DNA of 64,000 bases from Chloroflexota bacterium (GCA_005880695.1 VBGR01000036.1:1-64000), one strand, 5' to 3'. Positions 17,790-26,429 are shown, numbered from the stretch's first letter. Translations and numbers: made by a program. The notes: generated from the letters alone by a model not told the origin.

Positions 17790-18155
17790 GTGGACCGGAT
17801 CTTGATGGAGGGCATGGCGTTCTTCGGCCGGCACGGCGTTTTCCCGGCGGAACGGGAGTTGGGCGCGCGCTTCACGGTGGATGTCGAGCTGGAGGGTGAC
17901 CTCCGGGAAGCCAGCTCCAGCGACCGCCTGGAGCAGACAGTCGACTACGCCCACGCCTATTCGCTGGTGAAGGAGGTGGTCGAAGGCGAGCCCTGTCACC
18001 TGCTGGAGGCGGTCGCCGCCCGGATCGCGGACCGCCTGCTCACACTGCCGCGGGTCCAACGAGCGCGGGTCACCGTTCGCAAGAAGCCGCCCCTCGAAGG
18101 GGAGTTCCGGAGTTTTGGGGTCGAGGTCGTGCGCGAAAGCCGCGGCGGCGGGTGA
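17790..18155 (+). CDS. folB: Dihydroneopterin aldolase
   Basis: Converts 7,8-dihydroneopterin to 6-hydroxymethyl-dihydropterin in folate synthesis. It has 121 aa, with GMAFFGRHGVFPAERELG, the TVDYAHAY block, and the C-terminal VTVRKKPP of the FolB fold. The start is GTG 17790. GATAAT at 17775-17780 ends 9 nt before it, so the mRNA is probably leaderless. It overlaps larC by GTGA. The other folate genes folD and folC are downstream, and folP-folK are at 37.5 kb. Confidence 0.9.
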   Translation: MDRILMEGMAFFGRHGVFPAERELGARFTVDVELEGDLREASSSDRLEQTVDYAHAYSLVKEVVEGEPCHLLEAVAARIADRLLTLPRVQRARVTVRKKPPLEGEFRSFGVEVVRESRGGG

Positions 18156-19291
18156 TCGCCTACTTCGACTGCTTCAGCGGAATCTCGGGCGACATGGCTC
18201 TCGGGGCTCTGCTGGACGCTGGTGCTGATCGCTCCGTCCTGGACCGGGTTCTGGAAGCGCTGGACCTGGTCGAGGAGGTCAGCATCGAAACCCGCCGTGA
18301 GCAGCGCGGCCACCTGGGAGGAACGCGGGTCGTCGTGCGCGCTGGGCACGGCTCGGTGCGGGCGCTGCCGGAGTTGGAGCGGCTGGTCGCCGAAGCCGAC
18401 CTGCCACCGGCCGTGAAGCAGCGAACGGGTCTCGCCCTGGACCTGCTAGGCAAGGCGGAGTCGGCGCTCCACGGTGTCCCGCCGGAATCGCTCCACTTGC
18501 ACGAGCTGGGCGGCGCCGATACGGTCGTCGACCTGGCGGGCGCCTTCTGGCTGCTCGAGGATCTCGGAGTCGAGGCGGTGCACGCCTCGCCGCTGCCGGC
18601 CGAGCGCGGCAAGTCCGGCGAGCTGCCCCTGCCGGCTCCCGCCGCGCTCGCGGTCCTGGCCGGAACCGGGGCGATCCTGGAGCCTGTCGACTCCGCGGTC
18701 GAGCTCGTAACTCCGACTGGCGCCGCCATTCTGGCTGCCTCGGCGCGCTTTACGCGCCCAGCCATGCGAGTGGCCCGCGTGGGCTACGGGGTCGGAGGAC
18801 GTGAGCAGCCGGGAAACCTGCTCCGCGTCTGGCTCGGATCGCAGGCGGCCGCCACTGCTGACGACGTGGCGGTGCTGGAGACGAACCTCGATGACATGGC
18901 GCCCAATCTGCTGGCGGCGCTGGTCGAGGACCTGCTGGCGGCCGGCGCCCTCGACGTCACCGTGGCGCCGGTCCTGATGAAGAAGGGACGCCCGGGCCAG
19001 ATCGTGTCGGTCCTGGCGGGTCCGGACAAGGCCGACGAGCTGGCCCGGCACCTGCTGCGCTCCACGAGCACACTCGGAGTCCGGGTCAGCTCGGCCCGGC
19101 GAATCCTGGCCGAACGGCGGGTCGAAGAGGTGGAGACCGAGCTTGGCCGCGCCAGGGTGAAGGTGAAGCTGATCGATGGCGAAGCCGTCGAGTGGGCTCC
19201 CGAGTACGAGGACTGCCGGCGCCTGGCCCGGGAAACCGGGATCGAGCTGCGCGAGGTGATGAGGATCGTCGCCGCGGCGGCTCGCCGGTGA
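18152..19291 (+). CDS. larC: Nickel pincer cofactor synthesis protein
   Basis: LarC inserts nickel into the pyridinium bis-thiocarboxylate precursor of the lactate-racemase-type pincer cofactor. It has 379 aa, beginning YFDCFSGISGDMALGALLDAG, the family signature, with HLHELGGADTVVDLAG and the C-terminal ETNLDDMAPNL region. The start GTG 18152 overlaps folB and its end overlaps folD, both as GTGA. larB is at 28.2 kb on the other strand. larE and larA are not seen. Confidence 0.9.
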   Translation: MIAYFDCFSGISGDMALGALLDAGADRSVLDRVLEALDLVEEVSIETRREQRGHLGGTRVVVRAGHGSVRALPELERLVAEADLPPAVKQRTGLALDLLGKAESALHGVPPESLHLHELGGADTVVDLAGAFWLLEDLGVEAVHASPLPAERGKSGELPLPAPAALAVLAGTGAILEPVDSAVELVTPTGAAILAASARFTRPAMRVARVGYGVGGREQPGNLLRVWLGSQAAATADDVAVLETNLDDMAPNLLAALVEDLLAAGALDVTVAPVLMKKGRPGQIVSVLAGPDKADELARHLLRSTSTLGVRVSSARRILAERRVEEVETELGRARVKVKLIDGEAVEWAPEYEDCRRLARETGIELREVMRIVAAAARR

Positions 19292-20133
19292 CTGCCCAGC
19301 TCCTCGACGGCAAAGCCGCGGCCGCCGCCATCCTGGCCGAGGTGGCTGCGGGAGTCGCCGCTCTGCTGGCGGCGGGGGGTCGCCGGCCGCACCTGGCGGC
19401 GGTCCTGGTCGGCGACGACCCCGCGTCGCAGACCTACGTCCGGATGAAGCGCCGCAACGCCGAGGAGGTCGGGATCGAATCGTCCGACCACCGGCTGCCG
19501 GCCAGCGCGACGACGGACGAGGTCAAGGAGTTGGTCAGGGGGCTGAACGCCGAGTCGCGCGTCAGCGCCATTCTCGTCCAGATGCCCCTCCCACCGCAGG
19601 TCGATGCCGGGGCGGTCATCGAGTGCGTCGATCCACCGAAAGACGTCGACGGCTTCCATCCGTACAACGCCGGCCGGCTGGCGCTCGGAGACCCAGCGGT
19701 CCTCCCCTGCACGCCGGCGGGGATCCTCGAGCTGCTCGACCGCAACCAGATACCTGTCGACGGCCGGCGGGCGGTCGTGGTCGGTCGCAGCAATATCGTC
19801 GGCAAGCCGCTGGCGCTGCTGCTGCTGAACCGGCATGCAACGGTGACCGTCTGCCACAGCCACACTCGCGACCTGCCGGCCCTCTGCCGGGAGGCGGAGA
19901 TCCTGGTCGCGGCGGTCGGTAAAACGTTTTACATCGGGCCTGACTGGGTCCGTCCCGGGGCGACGGTAATCGACGTGGGCGTGAACCGCCTCGACGGCCG
20001 CCTAGTCGGCGACGTCGATCCCGCGGTCGCCCAGGTCGCCGGCTGGCTGACGCCCAACCCGGGCGGCGTCGGCCCGATGACGCGGGCGATGCTGGTGCGG
20101 AACACACTCCTCGCGGCGGAGCGTCGCAGCTGA
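19288..20133 (+). CDS. folD: Methylenetetrahydrofolate dehydrogenase/cyclohydrolase
   Basis: Bifunctional NADP-dependent enzyme interconverting methylene-, methenyl- and formyl-tetrahydrofolate. It has 281 aa from GTG 19288, which overlaps the larC stop as GTGA. Signatures are DDPASQTYVRMKRRNAEEVG, VQMPLPPQ, PPKDVDGFHPYN and GRSNIVGKPLA, ending PGGVGPMTRAML. A parS-like palindrome (19918-19933) encodes KTFY within AVGKTFYIGPDWV, where the family is usually more variable. Confidence 0.93.
   Translation: MTAQLLDGKAAAAAILAEVAAGVAALLAAGGRRPHLAAVLVGDDPASQTYVRMKRRNAEEVGIESSDHRLPASATTDEVKELVRGLNAESRVSAILVQMPLPPQVDAGAVIECVDPPKDVDGFHPYNAGRLALGDPAVLPCTPAGILELLDRNQIPVDGRRAVVVGRSNIVGKPLALLLLNRHATVTVCHSHTRDLPALCREAEILVAAVGKTFYIGPDWVRPGATVIDVGVNRLDGRLVGDVDPAVAQVAGWLTPNPGGVGPMTRAMLVRNTLLAAERRS
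19918..19933. repeat. parS-like site 1 (one-base variant palindrome), inside folD
   Basis: GGTAAAACGTTTTACA contains the perfect inner palindrome GTAAAACGTTTTAC and differs by one outer base from the three perfect copies. It is the farthest site from parB in the window (about 41 kb). See the findings for the cluster. Confidence 0.7.
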
Positions 20134-21404
20134 CCTACCAGGAGGCGCTGGAGTACATCACGAGCCTGGGACGGTTCGGGATGAAGCTCGGCCTGGAGCG
20201 CAGCCGGGCCATCCTGGAGCGAGCGGGCAACCCTCAACGCGGGCTCACCGGCGCGCTCGTTGCCGGCACCAACGGCAAGGGCTCCACCTGCGCCATGCTC
20301 GCAGCGATCCTGCACGCCGCCGGCCATCGGGTCGGGACGATGCCGAGCCCTCATCTGAGCTCATACACAGAGCGGATCCAGGTCGACGGGACGCCCATCT
20401 CCGAAGCCGAATTTGGGGCCGCTCTGGAATGGCTCCGGCCCAGGCTGGAGGGGATCAAGGCCGAGCTCGGCCCGCCGACGGAGTTCGAGATTCTGACCAG
20501 CGTCGCGATCACCTATCTGGCCCGCCATTGCGACCGGCTGGCGATCGAGGTCGGCCTCGGTGGCCGGCTCGACGCCACCAACGTCCTCGACCTGGGAGTG
20601 GCGGTCATCACCAACGTCGCCCTCGACCACATGCAGTACCTGGGGGACACCCTCGAGAAGATCGCCCACGAAAAGGCCGGCATCATCAAGGCGGGCAACA
20701 CGGTTGTGACGGGCGCGACCGGGCCGGCGCTAAACGTGATCAGGGCCGCGGCGGCAAGCAGTTCGGCCAAACTCTGGACGCTCGGCGGGGAGGTCTCGAC
20801 AAAGGCGCGCTGGGCGGGCTGGCAAGGTTCGCAACTGGACATTTCCGGCCCCGGCTTCGCACACCGGGACCTGGTCATCCCGCTTCTCGGCTCGTTCCAA
20901 TCCGGCAATGCCGCCCTCGCGGTGGCAGCTGCGGCGGCTCTCGGAGTCGACGGCGACGAGCCCGTGAGGCAGGGGCTCAGCCAGGCCCGGTCACCCGGGC
21001 GCCTGGAGCTGGTGGCGGAGAAGCCGGCGCTGCTCCTCGACGGCGCCCACAACCCCGCCGCCCTGTCTCAAATTGCAGCTGACGTGCGCCGGTTGGCGGA
21101 TGACCGCCGCGTCAGCCTGGTCTTCGGCATGATGTCCGACAAAGACATCCCCGGCGCGCTGGCCGAGCTGCGGCGTCTGGAGCCGGTGCGCGTGCTCTTC
21201 ACAGCTGCCGACTCGCCGCGCGCGGAAGCGGCTGAAAACCTGGCGGCGGTCTGGGCCGGAGGCGCCGAGGTCGTGCTCCCGGCGGGGCGGGCAGTCGAGG
21301 CGGCGCTGGCAGCGGCAGGCCCGGACGACCTGGTCCTGGTCTGCGGCAGCCTCTACGTTGTCGGCGAGGTCAGACCCCGTTTTGTGACCGCGGCACGTCG
21401 ATGA
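20130..21404 (+). CDS. folC: Folylpolyglutamate/dihydrofolate synthase (CTG start proposed)
   Basis: ATP-dependent ligase adding glutamate to (dihydro)folate. It is a Mur-ligase-fold protein with P-loop AGTNGKGST, NVALDHMQYLG and LDGAHNPAA. The family N-terminus (T-Y-x-E-A-L-x-Y, then G-x-F-G-x-K-L-G-L-E) is encoded right after the folD stop: TYQEALEYITSLGRFGMKLG. No ATG, GTG or TTG precedes it, and the first ATG (20181) cuts off 17 conserved residues. CTG 20130 overlaps folD's TGA as CTGA and has GGAG 8 nt upstream. From CTG the protein is 424 aa, a normal length. The C-terminus overlaps the convergent NIF3 gene by 35 nt. Confidence 0.88.
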   Translation: MTYQEALEYITSLGRFGMKLGLERSRAILERAGNPQRGLTGALVAGTNGKGSTCAMLAAILHAAGHRVGTMPSPHLSSYTERIQVDGTPISEAEFGAALEWLRPRLEGIKAELGPPTEFEILTSVAITYLARHCDRLAIEVGLGGRLDATNVLDLGVAVITNVALDHMQYLGDTLEKIAHEKAGIIKAGNTVVTGATGPALNVIRAAAASSSAKLWTLGGEVSTKARWAGWQGSQLDISGPGFAHRDLVIPLLGSFQSGNAALAVAAAAALGVDGDEPVRQGLSQARSPGRLELVAEKPALLLDGAHNPAALSQIAADVRRLADDRRVSLVFGMMSDKDIPGALAELRRLEPVRVLFTAADSPRAEAAENLAAVWAGGAEVVLPAGRAVEAALAAAGPDDLVLVCGSLYVVGEVRPRFVTAARR

Positions 21405-22233
21405 TGCCGCTGGTGCGCTGGCAGGCCAGGCCCTCGTCCTCCAGCCGCCAGATCAAACGGTTGATACCTATCGAGTCGCTGGGCATGTGCCCGGTCACGA
21501 CGAGGTTGCAGCCCGCCGGAGCCTCCGTCCGCAGCCGCTGGTAGTCGCCCTCGTCGATGTGCATGGAGAGAATCGTCCCGACGCCGGCCTCAAAGTAGGT
21601 GCTGTACACGGGATAACCGCCGTTGGTGCCGCCCGCCATGGCGACGGCCACCCGCCCGACCGGGTTATCGGGGTCGCCGATCCACTGTTCGGGCTTGACC
21701 AGTGACCTCGCCATCTCTGGGATCGCGTTGAGCACCTCGAGGAGGCCCCCCACCGTTGTCTCTTCCGAGATGTTTTCGGCGACCAGGCGCTTCACGTAGC
21801 GGCGACTGACGATGTCGGGCGGCAGGTGGATATTGAGGAGCGGCAGACCGATCAGCCGGGCGGTGTCGGTGACGCGGTTATAGTTCGCCATGTGCCGCAG
21901 GCGGTGCCTCGAGCCCACCCGCTGCGCCACCGCCGCCCGGGCCACCGGCTCGGCCACGCCTTCCTCCACCATCTGGTCCACCTGACGCCACATCACGTCG
22001 GTGAACTGAGGCGAGGACCCGCTTCCAAGGGGATGGTGGGCGACCACCACGTCGTAGCCGGAGTCGCGCGCATAGAGCAGCTCGCCGACGTCGATGTCGA
22101 CGCCGAAGAGCGCCTTCTTCAAGCCCGCGCCGGGCACATGGATGCCCGAATCTGCGGGCACCGCCTCGAGGCCCGCCTGCTCCAGGGCCACCCCCATGAC
22201 GCGATCGGTGTCCATCACCCCACCGAATTCCAT
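21370..22233 (-). CDS. NIF3-family dinuclear-metal protein
   Basis: A 287-aa protein of the NIF3 (NGG1p-interacting factor 3) family, widely conserved toroid-forming metal proteins of unclear activity. Metal-ligand signatures are visible: AHHPLGSG in the first third and VVTGHMPSDSIGINRL near the C-terminus. ATG 22233 is chosen; an in-frame ATG at 22257 would overlap the divergent gene. No Shine-Dalgarno is seen. The large frame continuing upstream to 22989 is open by chance over the opposite-strand gene. Confidence 0.72.
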   Translation of the reverse strand: MEFGGVMDTDRVMGVALEQAGLEAVPADSGIHVPGAGLKKALFGVDIDVGELLYARDSGYDVVVAHHPLGSGSSPQFTDVMWRQVDQMVEEGVAEPVARAAVAQRVGSRHRLRHMANYNRVTDTARLIGLPLLNIHLPPDIVSRRYVKRLVAENISEETTVGGLLEVLNAIPEMARSLVKPEQWIGDPDNPVGRVAVAMAGGTNGGYPVYSTYFEAGVGTILSMHIDEGDYQRLRTEAPAGCNLVVTGHMPSDSIGINRLIWRLEDEGLACQRTSGIIDVPRSQNGV

Positions 22234-22248
22234 GTTAGGTCGCGCTAG

Positions 22249-22881
22249 TTGAACCATGTAGCCGGAGCGTTCGGCTACCCCTTTCGTAAAGGGGCGGCCG
22301 GCGCGTGGGCCGTCGGCCTCCCGCTCGTGCTCCTTTTGCCTGTCACGTTCCTTCTGGTGTTGGGCTACTGGGTGGCCGCCGTCCGCGCTTCCGCGACCGA
22401 TCCCGAGGCTGGGCCGCCTCCCTGGCGCCAGCTGGGGCAGATCCTCCGGGACGGATTCTGGATCTCCTTGGTTCTGGCTCTGCTCACCCTTCCCTTCGCT
22501 CTTGCCTTGCCGGCGCTGGTAACGGCTTACACCGGCCTCACGGCGCGGCTCGAATCGGACGCCTTCCTCTACCGGTCCTACGCGCTGGTCCTGGCCGTGG
22601 CTACGCTGGCGCTGCCCTGGGGGATACTCCTGCTCGTGCTGCTGCCCGCTGCCACGATCCGGTACGCGCGCAGCAACGCCGCCCGGGACCTCTTCGACTT
22701 CCCAGCGGCGATCGGTCTCGTCCGCCGCCGCTTTGCGATCTGGAACCTGGTAGGGGTCGCCGTCGTGACGGCCTGGGCGGTCGGCCTGGCCGGCCTCGGC
22801 CTGCTCTGCGTCGGGATCGTGCCGGGCGTGTTCTTTGCAATGCTGGTCTCCGCGCACGCCACCGCCGCGCTCGATGGCTAA
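22249..22881 (+). CDS. DUF4013-family membrane protein
   Basis: A 210-aa protein with about five hydrophobic helices. The AFGYPFRKGAAGAW start and the glycine/proline-rich helices fit DUF4013, a family of uncharacterised membrane proteins common in archaea and Chloroflexota-like bacteria. It starts with TTG 22249, only 15 bp from the divergent NIF3 start. Its end overlaps pxpB by 8 nt, so it is the first gene of the pxpB-pxpC operon. Confidence 0.65.
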   Translation: MNHVAGAFGYPFRKGAAGAWAVGLPLVLLLPVTFLLVLGYWVAAVRASATDPEAGPPPWRQLGQILRDGFWISLVLALLTLPFALALPALVTAYTGLTARLESDAFLYRSYALVLAVATLALPWGILLLVLLPAATIRYARSNAARDLFDFPAAIGLVRRRFAIWNLVGVAVVTAWAVGLAGLGLLCVGIVPGVFFAMLVSAHATAALDG

Positions 22882-23506
22882 ACCCCGGATCCAGCCCCTG
22901 GGCGACGCCGCACTGCTGGTCCAGCTCGGCTCTCGGATCGACACCGCCCTCAATTCCCGTGCGCACGCCGTGGCCGCCGCACTGCGCAAGCGTTCCGGGA
23001 TCCGCGACGCGGCCGCCGGCTACGCCTCGGTCACCGTCTACTACGATCCCGAACGGACCAGCTACCGCAGTCTCGCGGCCGCCATCCCCAAGCTCGTCGC
23101 TCACCCCGGCCGGGTGGGACCGAGCGGCCGCCTGCACCGCATCCCGGTCACCTACGACGGTCCCGACCTGGCTGAGGCGGCGGACCAGCTGGATCTCACA
23201 CCTGAGCAGGTGATCCGACTGCACGGTCAGCCCATCTACCGAGTCTTCATGGTCGGTTTCGTTCCTGGCTTTGCCTACCTCGGTCCGCTGCCGCCGGCGC
23301 TCCACCTGCCGCGCCGCCGGGTCCCGCGGACGCTGGTGCCGGCCGGCTCGGTCGCCATCGCAGGCGCGCAGACCGGGATCTACCCCCTGCCAAGTCCTGG
23401 CGGCTGGCATCTCCTCGGCCGCACCCCGATGCGGATGTTCCTGCCGGACTCCGACCCACCGAGCCTCCTGCGCCCCGGCGACCGCGTGCGGTTCTTCCCG
23501 GCCTGA
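22874..23506 (+). CDS. pxpB: 5-oxoprolinase subunit B
   Basis: PxpB (formerly KipI-like) works with PxpA and PxpC in ATP-dependent cleavage of 5-oxoproline to glutamate. It has 210 aa from ATG 22874 (PRIQPLGDAALLVQLGSRID). The cyclophilin-like C-terminal domain has VGFVPGFAYLGPLP and PRRRVPRTLVPAGSVAIAG, the family hallmarks. It is followed by pxpC after 3 bp, while pxpA lies on the opposite strand at 25.7 kb. Confidence 0.9.
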   Translation: MAKPRIQPLGDAALLVQLGSRIDTALNSRAHAVAAALRKRSGIRDAAAGYASVTVYYDPERTSYRSLAAAIPKLVAHPGRVGPSGRLHRIPVTYDGPDLAEAADQLDLTPEQVIRLHGQPIYRVFMVGFVPGFAYLGPLPPALHLPRRRVPRTLVPAGSVAIAGAQTGIYPLPSPGGWHLLGRTPMRMFLPDSDPPSLLRPGDRVRFFPA

Positions 23507-23509
23507 GGC

Positions 23510-24442
23510 TTGGAGCCGGTCCTCCGGGTCGACAAGCCCGGCCTCCAGACGACCATCCAGGACCTTGGCCGCGGCGGCCACCGCGCGTACGGCGTCCCTC
23601 CGGGTGGCGCCATGGACCGCTTCGCTCTGGCAGCCGCCAACCGGCTCGTCGGCAACCCGGATGGCGCCGCCTGTCTGGAATGTGCTGTCAGCGGCCCGTC
23701 TCTGGTGGCGCTGCAGAGCTGCCTGATCGCGGTCACGGGGGCAGATTTCGGAGCCACCGTCAACGGCGAGGAGATGCCCCTGTGGACGGGCGTCTTCCTG
23801 CCGGCAGGCGAGCGCCTCGCCTTCGCGGGTCGTCGGGCCGGAGCCCGCTGCTACATCGCGGTCGCGGGTGGGTTCGGCGGCGACCGCTGGCTCGGCTCGC
23901 TCTCGACCTATCAGCTGGTCGGCCGCGGCGGCCTCGGCGGCCGGCCGCTGAAGGCCGGCGACCTGCTGCAACCGGCGGCGGCGCCGCCCCATCCTCAAGT
24001 GGCAGGCCGGCACCTGGCCGAGCCCCTGCGACCGGCTTACGCCAGCGCGCCCCGCCTGGCTGCCGTCCGGGGACCCCACTTCGACCGCCTGTCGCGGCCG
24101 GCCCGGACCGTCCTCTGGAAGACCGAGTTCGAGGTCGGCAAGGACTCCGACCGGATGGGCTACCGCCTGGAAGGTCAGACGCTAGAGGCAGGCGGCCGCG
24201 ACATCCTCTCCATCGGCCTTGCCATGGGGGCGGTGCAGCTGCCGCCCGGCGGGAACCCGATCCTCTTGATGGCCGACCATCAGTCGGCCGGCGGCTATCC
24301 CGTCATTCTGGGACTGGGTCGCGCGGATATCGTGCTCGCAGCCCAGCTGCTGCCAGGCGAGCACGTGAGCTTCACCGAGACGTCGGTCCTGCGAGCCCAG
24401 GACGCCTGGCGGGGCCTGCGGGCGGGGCTGGAGACGCTCTGA
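23510..24442 (+). CDS. pxpC: 5-oxoprolinase subunit C
   Basis: Biotin-dependent-carboxyltransferase-like subunit of 5-oxoprolinase, 310 aa from TTG 23510. Signatures are VDKPGLQTTIQDLGRGGHRAYGV with PPGGAMDRFALAAAN near the start, SDRMGYRLEG, and LMADHQSAGGYPVIL toward the end. It pairs with the adjacent pxpB. It ends 10 bp before the convergent unknown gene. Confidence 0.9.
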   Translation: MEPVLRVDKPGLQTTIQDLGRGGHRAYGVPPGGAMDRFALAAANRLVGNPDGAACLECAVSGPSLVALQSCLIAVTGADFGATVNGEEMPLWTGVFLPAGERLAFAGRRAGARCYIAVAGGFGGDRWLGSLSTYQLVGRGGLGGRPLKAGDLLQPAAAPPHPQVAGRHLAEPLRPAYASAPRLAAVRGPHFDRLSRPARTVLWKTEFEVGKDSDRMGYRLEGQTLEAGGRDILSIGLAMGAVQLPPGGNPILLMADHQSAGGYPVILGLGRADIVLAAQLLPGEHVSFTETSVLRAQDAWRGLRAGLETL

Positions 24443-24451
24443 AACGACCGG

Positions 24452-25213
24452 CTACTGGCCACTGGTCAGGATCGCGCTGGTGACGCGGAGCACGATGCCG
24501 AGGCCCCAAAGCGTGACCGCAGCTCCCAGGGCGATCGCACGGGGTGTCGACGACCAGCGGGCGCCGCGCAGGACGAAGAGGATGCAGGCGATTGGACAGA
24601 AGAGGAGCAGCACGAAGTAGATGACAGCGCTGATCGGTCCCGTCTGCCAGGACGCGGCCGGAGCCTCCGCGGTCGGCGAGTAGCGATAGTTCGAACGCAT
24701 CGCCGTCCAGTCGATCTCGGGTGCTGAACCCCGCGGCGGCGCCGCGGCGGCGGCGGCAACGGCCGCGGCGCTGGCCCTCCGCTCGATGCGAATCCGCTCC
24801 GCCTCGCGCGGATCGAGCCAGCTGGGTAGGTCGTCTTGAGCAGGGTCCGGCGCGGATGAGGGTGGCGAGAGAGGCGCGAGCGGCGCGGCAGGCGGCAGCA
24901 CCGCTTCCAGCGGGTTGGGCGGCGGAGAGATCGACGGCGCGCCGGGACCGATGGGGCCTGGCGGCGGAGCTGGCGCCGCGGCAGCGATCTCGGGCGCGGG
25001 CGGAACCCAGCCGGCGCTGACCGGCAGAGGAGGGGCCGGCGGCTGTCCGAAGGCGCCGGCCGGCATGGGAGAGCGGAGCCCGCCGAACGGCTGCCAGCCC
25101 CGGCCGTCATAGCGGAAGTGCCCGTCTGGGGAGATGGCGTCGTTCCAGCTGAGACCGTCCCAAAACCAGAGGCCATCAGCCGACCACCCTACGATCGGCG
25201 GATTGGAGCCCAC
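24452..25213 (-). CDS. Proline-rich protein with N-terminal Trp-Asp-Gly motifs and C-terminal membrane helices
   Basis: A 253-aa protein of unknown function. The first ~45 residues hold two W-x-W/W-D-G-x-W motifs (WFWDGLSWND, YDGRGWQPFG), reminiscent of the short DUF2510-like modules at the start of actinobacterial membrane proteins. Residues ~50-150 are a Pro/Ala-rich linker. Two hydrophobic helices follow near residues 185-210 and 220-245. The layout suggests a membrane protein with a cytoplasmic ligand- or protein-binding tip. It lies 35 bp downstream of the peroxiredoxin gene, on the same strand. Confidence 0.55.
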   Translation of the reverse strand: MGSNPPIVGWSADGLWFWDGLSWNDAISPDGHFRYDGRGWQPFGGLRSPMPAGAFGQPPAPPLPVSAGWVPPAPEIAAAAPAPPPGPIGPGAPSISPPPNPLEAVLPPAAPLAPLSPPSSAPDPAQDDLPSWLDPREAERIRIERRASAAAVAAAAAAPPRGSAPEIDWTAMRSNYRYSPTAEAPAASWQTGPISAVIYFVLLLFCPIACILFVLRGARWSSTPRAIALGAAVTLWGLGIVLRVTSAILTSGQ

Positions 25214-25248
25214 GGTCGCGGGAAGTTACATCTTCGCGGGCGGTCTGT

Positions 25249-25737
25249 CTAGGAAGTCGTTGCCAGGGCGACCTTGCTGGCCTCCGCCAGCACCTCCGAG
25301 ATGTCCGGCAGCCGCTTCTCCGGAGAGGTCACCCAGCGCCAGCGGACGACCCGGTCGGAGTCGAGGATGAAGATGGTGCGGCGAGCCACGCCGTCGTAGC
25401 CCTGGAGGTCGGTGCGCCGGACGCCCCAGTCGGTCACCGTCTTGCGCTCGAAGTCGGCGATCAGCTCGAAGGGCAGCTCGCCGAGCTCACGGGCGAACGC
25501 CTGGTGCGAGTAAACGGAGTCGACACTGATGCCGAAGACGCCGATTCCGGCCTTTTCGAACTCCGCGTACCTTTCCCGAAACTCGGTAAGTTCGTTCCTT
25601 CAACCGGGCGTGAAATCGAGCACGTAAAAGGCGACCACCGTCGCCCGGTGCAGCTTTACCGCGTCCGAGAGCTTGACTGGAGCTCCGCCCGTGCCCGGCA
25701 GCTCGAAATCCGGCGCCAGGTCCCCAACTTCGACCAC
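25249..25737 (-). CDS. Peroxiredoxin (AhpC/TSA, Bcp/AhpE-like) with an in-frame UGA as probable selenocysteine
   Basis: Reduces hydroperoxides. Read through one TGA, the frame from GTG 25737 gives 162 aa matching a full peroxiredoxin: GDLAPDFELPGTGG, VVAFYVLDFTPG, then TGA, then RNELTEFRERYAEF, GVFGISVDS, LPFELIADF and RTIFILDSDRVVRW. The TGA (25602-25600, residue 46) sits exactly where the peroxidatic cysteine of the FTPGC motif belongs, and the frame after it is fully conserved. The rest of the protein has no cysteine, so it would be a 1-Sec type. A possible SECIS hairpin follows. It could instead be a recent nonsense mutation, but loss of exactly this codon with everything else intact favours selenocysteine. 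It lies 5 bp downstream of pxpA. Confidence 0.82.
25558..25599 (-). promoter_or_regulatory. Possible bacterial SECIS element after the peroxiredoxin UGA
   Basis: Counting from the base after UGA, the RNA can form CCGA(14-17)-GUU-UCGG(21-24). Alternatively it forms a longer hairpin, GAACU-UACC (7-15) with GGUA (29-32) and AGUUC (38-42). The loop G at +18 followed by U is within the distance seen for bacterial SECIS elements. This was folded by eye only. Confidence 0.45.
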
Positions 25738-25742
25738 GTCGT

Positions 25743-26429
25743 TCAGGGTAGCTTCAAGGGGCCCCGGGCGACGCCGGCGGCCGCCAGGGCGGCGCCGATC
25801 GACTCTGCAAGCAGCGCCGAGCCAGGCGAGTCGCCGTGCAGGCAGATGGTGTCGAAGTCACCCGAGCGCGCGAGCCGTAACGCCTGCGCAGCCGCAGCCT
25901 CCGGAGCCAGCAGGGCCCCGGGCTCCGAGCGAGCTTTGAGCTTGCCGCCCGGCAGGTAGGCGCGGTCGGCGAAGCCTTCCCGATAGCCGGGCACGCCCTG
26001 CGCGTTGGCAGCCTCGAGGATGGCAAACCCAGGCTGGCCGACGACGCCGACTCCGTGCGCGGCCGCCGCACGGACCAGGGCTGCGGCGGCGGACGGATCG
26101 GACTGGCAGCGGTGGTAGAGCGCCCCGTGCGCTTTCACGTAGGCAATCGGGACGACGGCGGCCAGGGCCGCCACCTGGAAACGGACCAGATCCTCGATGT
26201 CCTGCACTGAGGCGCCGGTCTCTTCCCGGCCGTACCGGGGCCGGTCGTCGTAGCCGGGGTGCGCGCCAACCTCCACACCCAGCCTGAGGCAGAGCCGGGC
26301 GACCCGCACTGTCTCGGTCAGCGAACCGGCGTGCACACCACAGGAAACGTTCGCGCTATCGATATGGGGCAGGATTTGCTCGTCCTGGCCGGCGCTTTCG
26401 GCCAGATCGGAGCAGAGATTGATCCTCAG
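25743..26429 (-). CDS. pxpA: 5-oxoprolinase subunit A (LamB/YcsF family, CTG start proposed)
   Basis: Catalytic partner of PxpB/PxpC, 228 aa. The family N-terminus (M-K/R-I-D/N-L, then D-L-x-E) is encoded as RINLCSDLAESAGQDE directly after a CTG at 26429-26427. That CTG overlaps the TGA of the upstream mogA/moaB as CTGA, with GGAGA about 9 nt upstream. The first ordinary start (26336) would delete the conserved metal- and substrate-site region SANVSCGVHAG. GVEVGAHPGYDDRPRYGR and VKAHGALYH are also typical. It is slightly shorter than the usual ~245 aa. Confidence 0.88.
   Translation of the reverse strand: MRINLCSDLAESAGQDEQILPHIDSANVSCGVHAGSLTETVRVARLCLRLGVEVGAHPGYDDRPRYGREETGASVQDIEDLVRFQVAALAAVVPIAYVKAHGALYHRCQSDPSAAAALVRAAAAHGVGVVGQPGFAILEAANAQGVPGYREGFADRAYLPGGKLKARSEPGALLAPEAAAAQALRLARSGDFDTICLHGDSPGSALLAESIGAALAAAGVARGPLKLP

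Noticed and set aside
22601-24079. 492-codon minus-strand frame opposite pxpB and pxpC
   Set aside because: The plus strand carries unmistakable PxpB and PxpC motifs.
25600-25602. Peroxiredoxin as a pseudogene broken by a nonsense mutation
   Set aside because: The only stop is exactly at the catalytic cysteine and the rest is intact with no frameshifts, which fits selenocysteine better. It remains the alternative if no Sec machinery exists.
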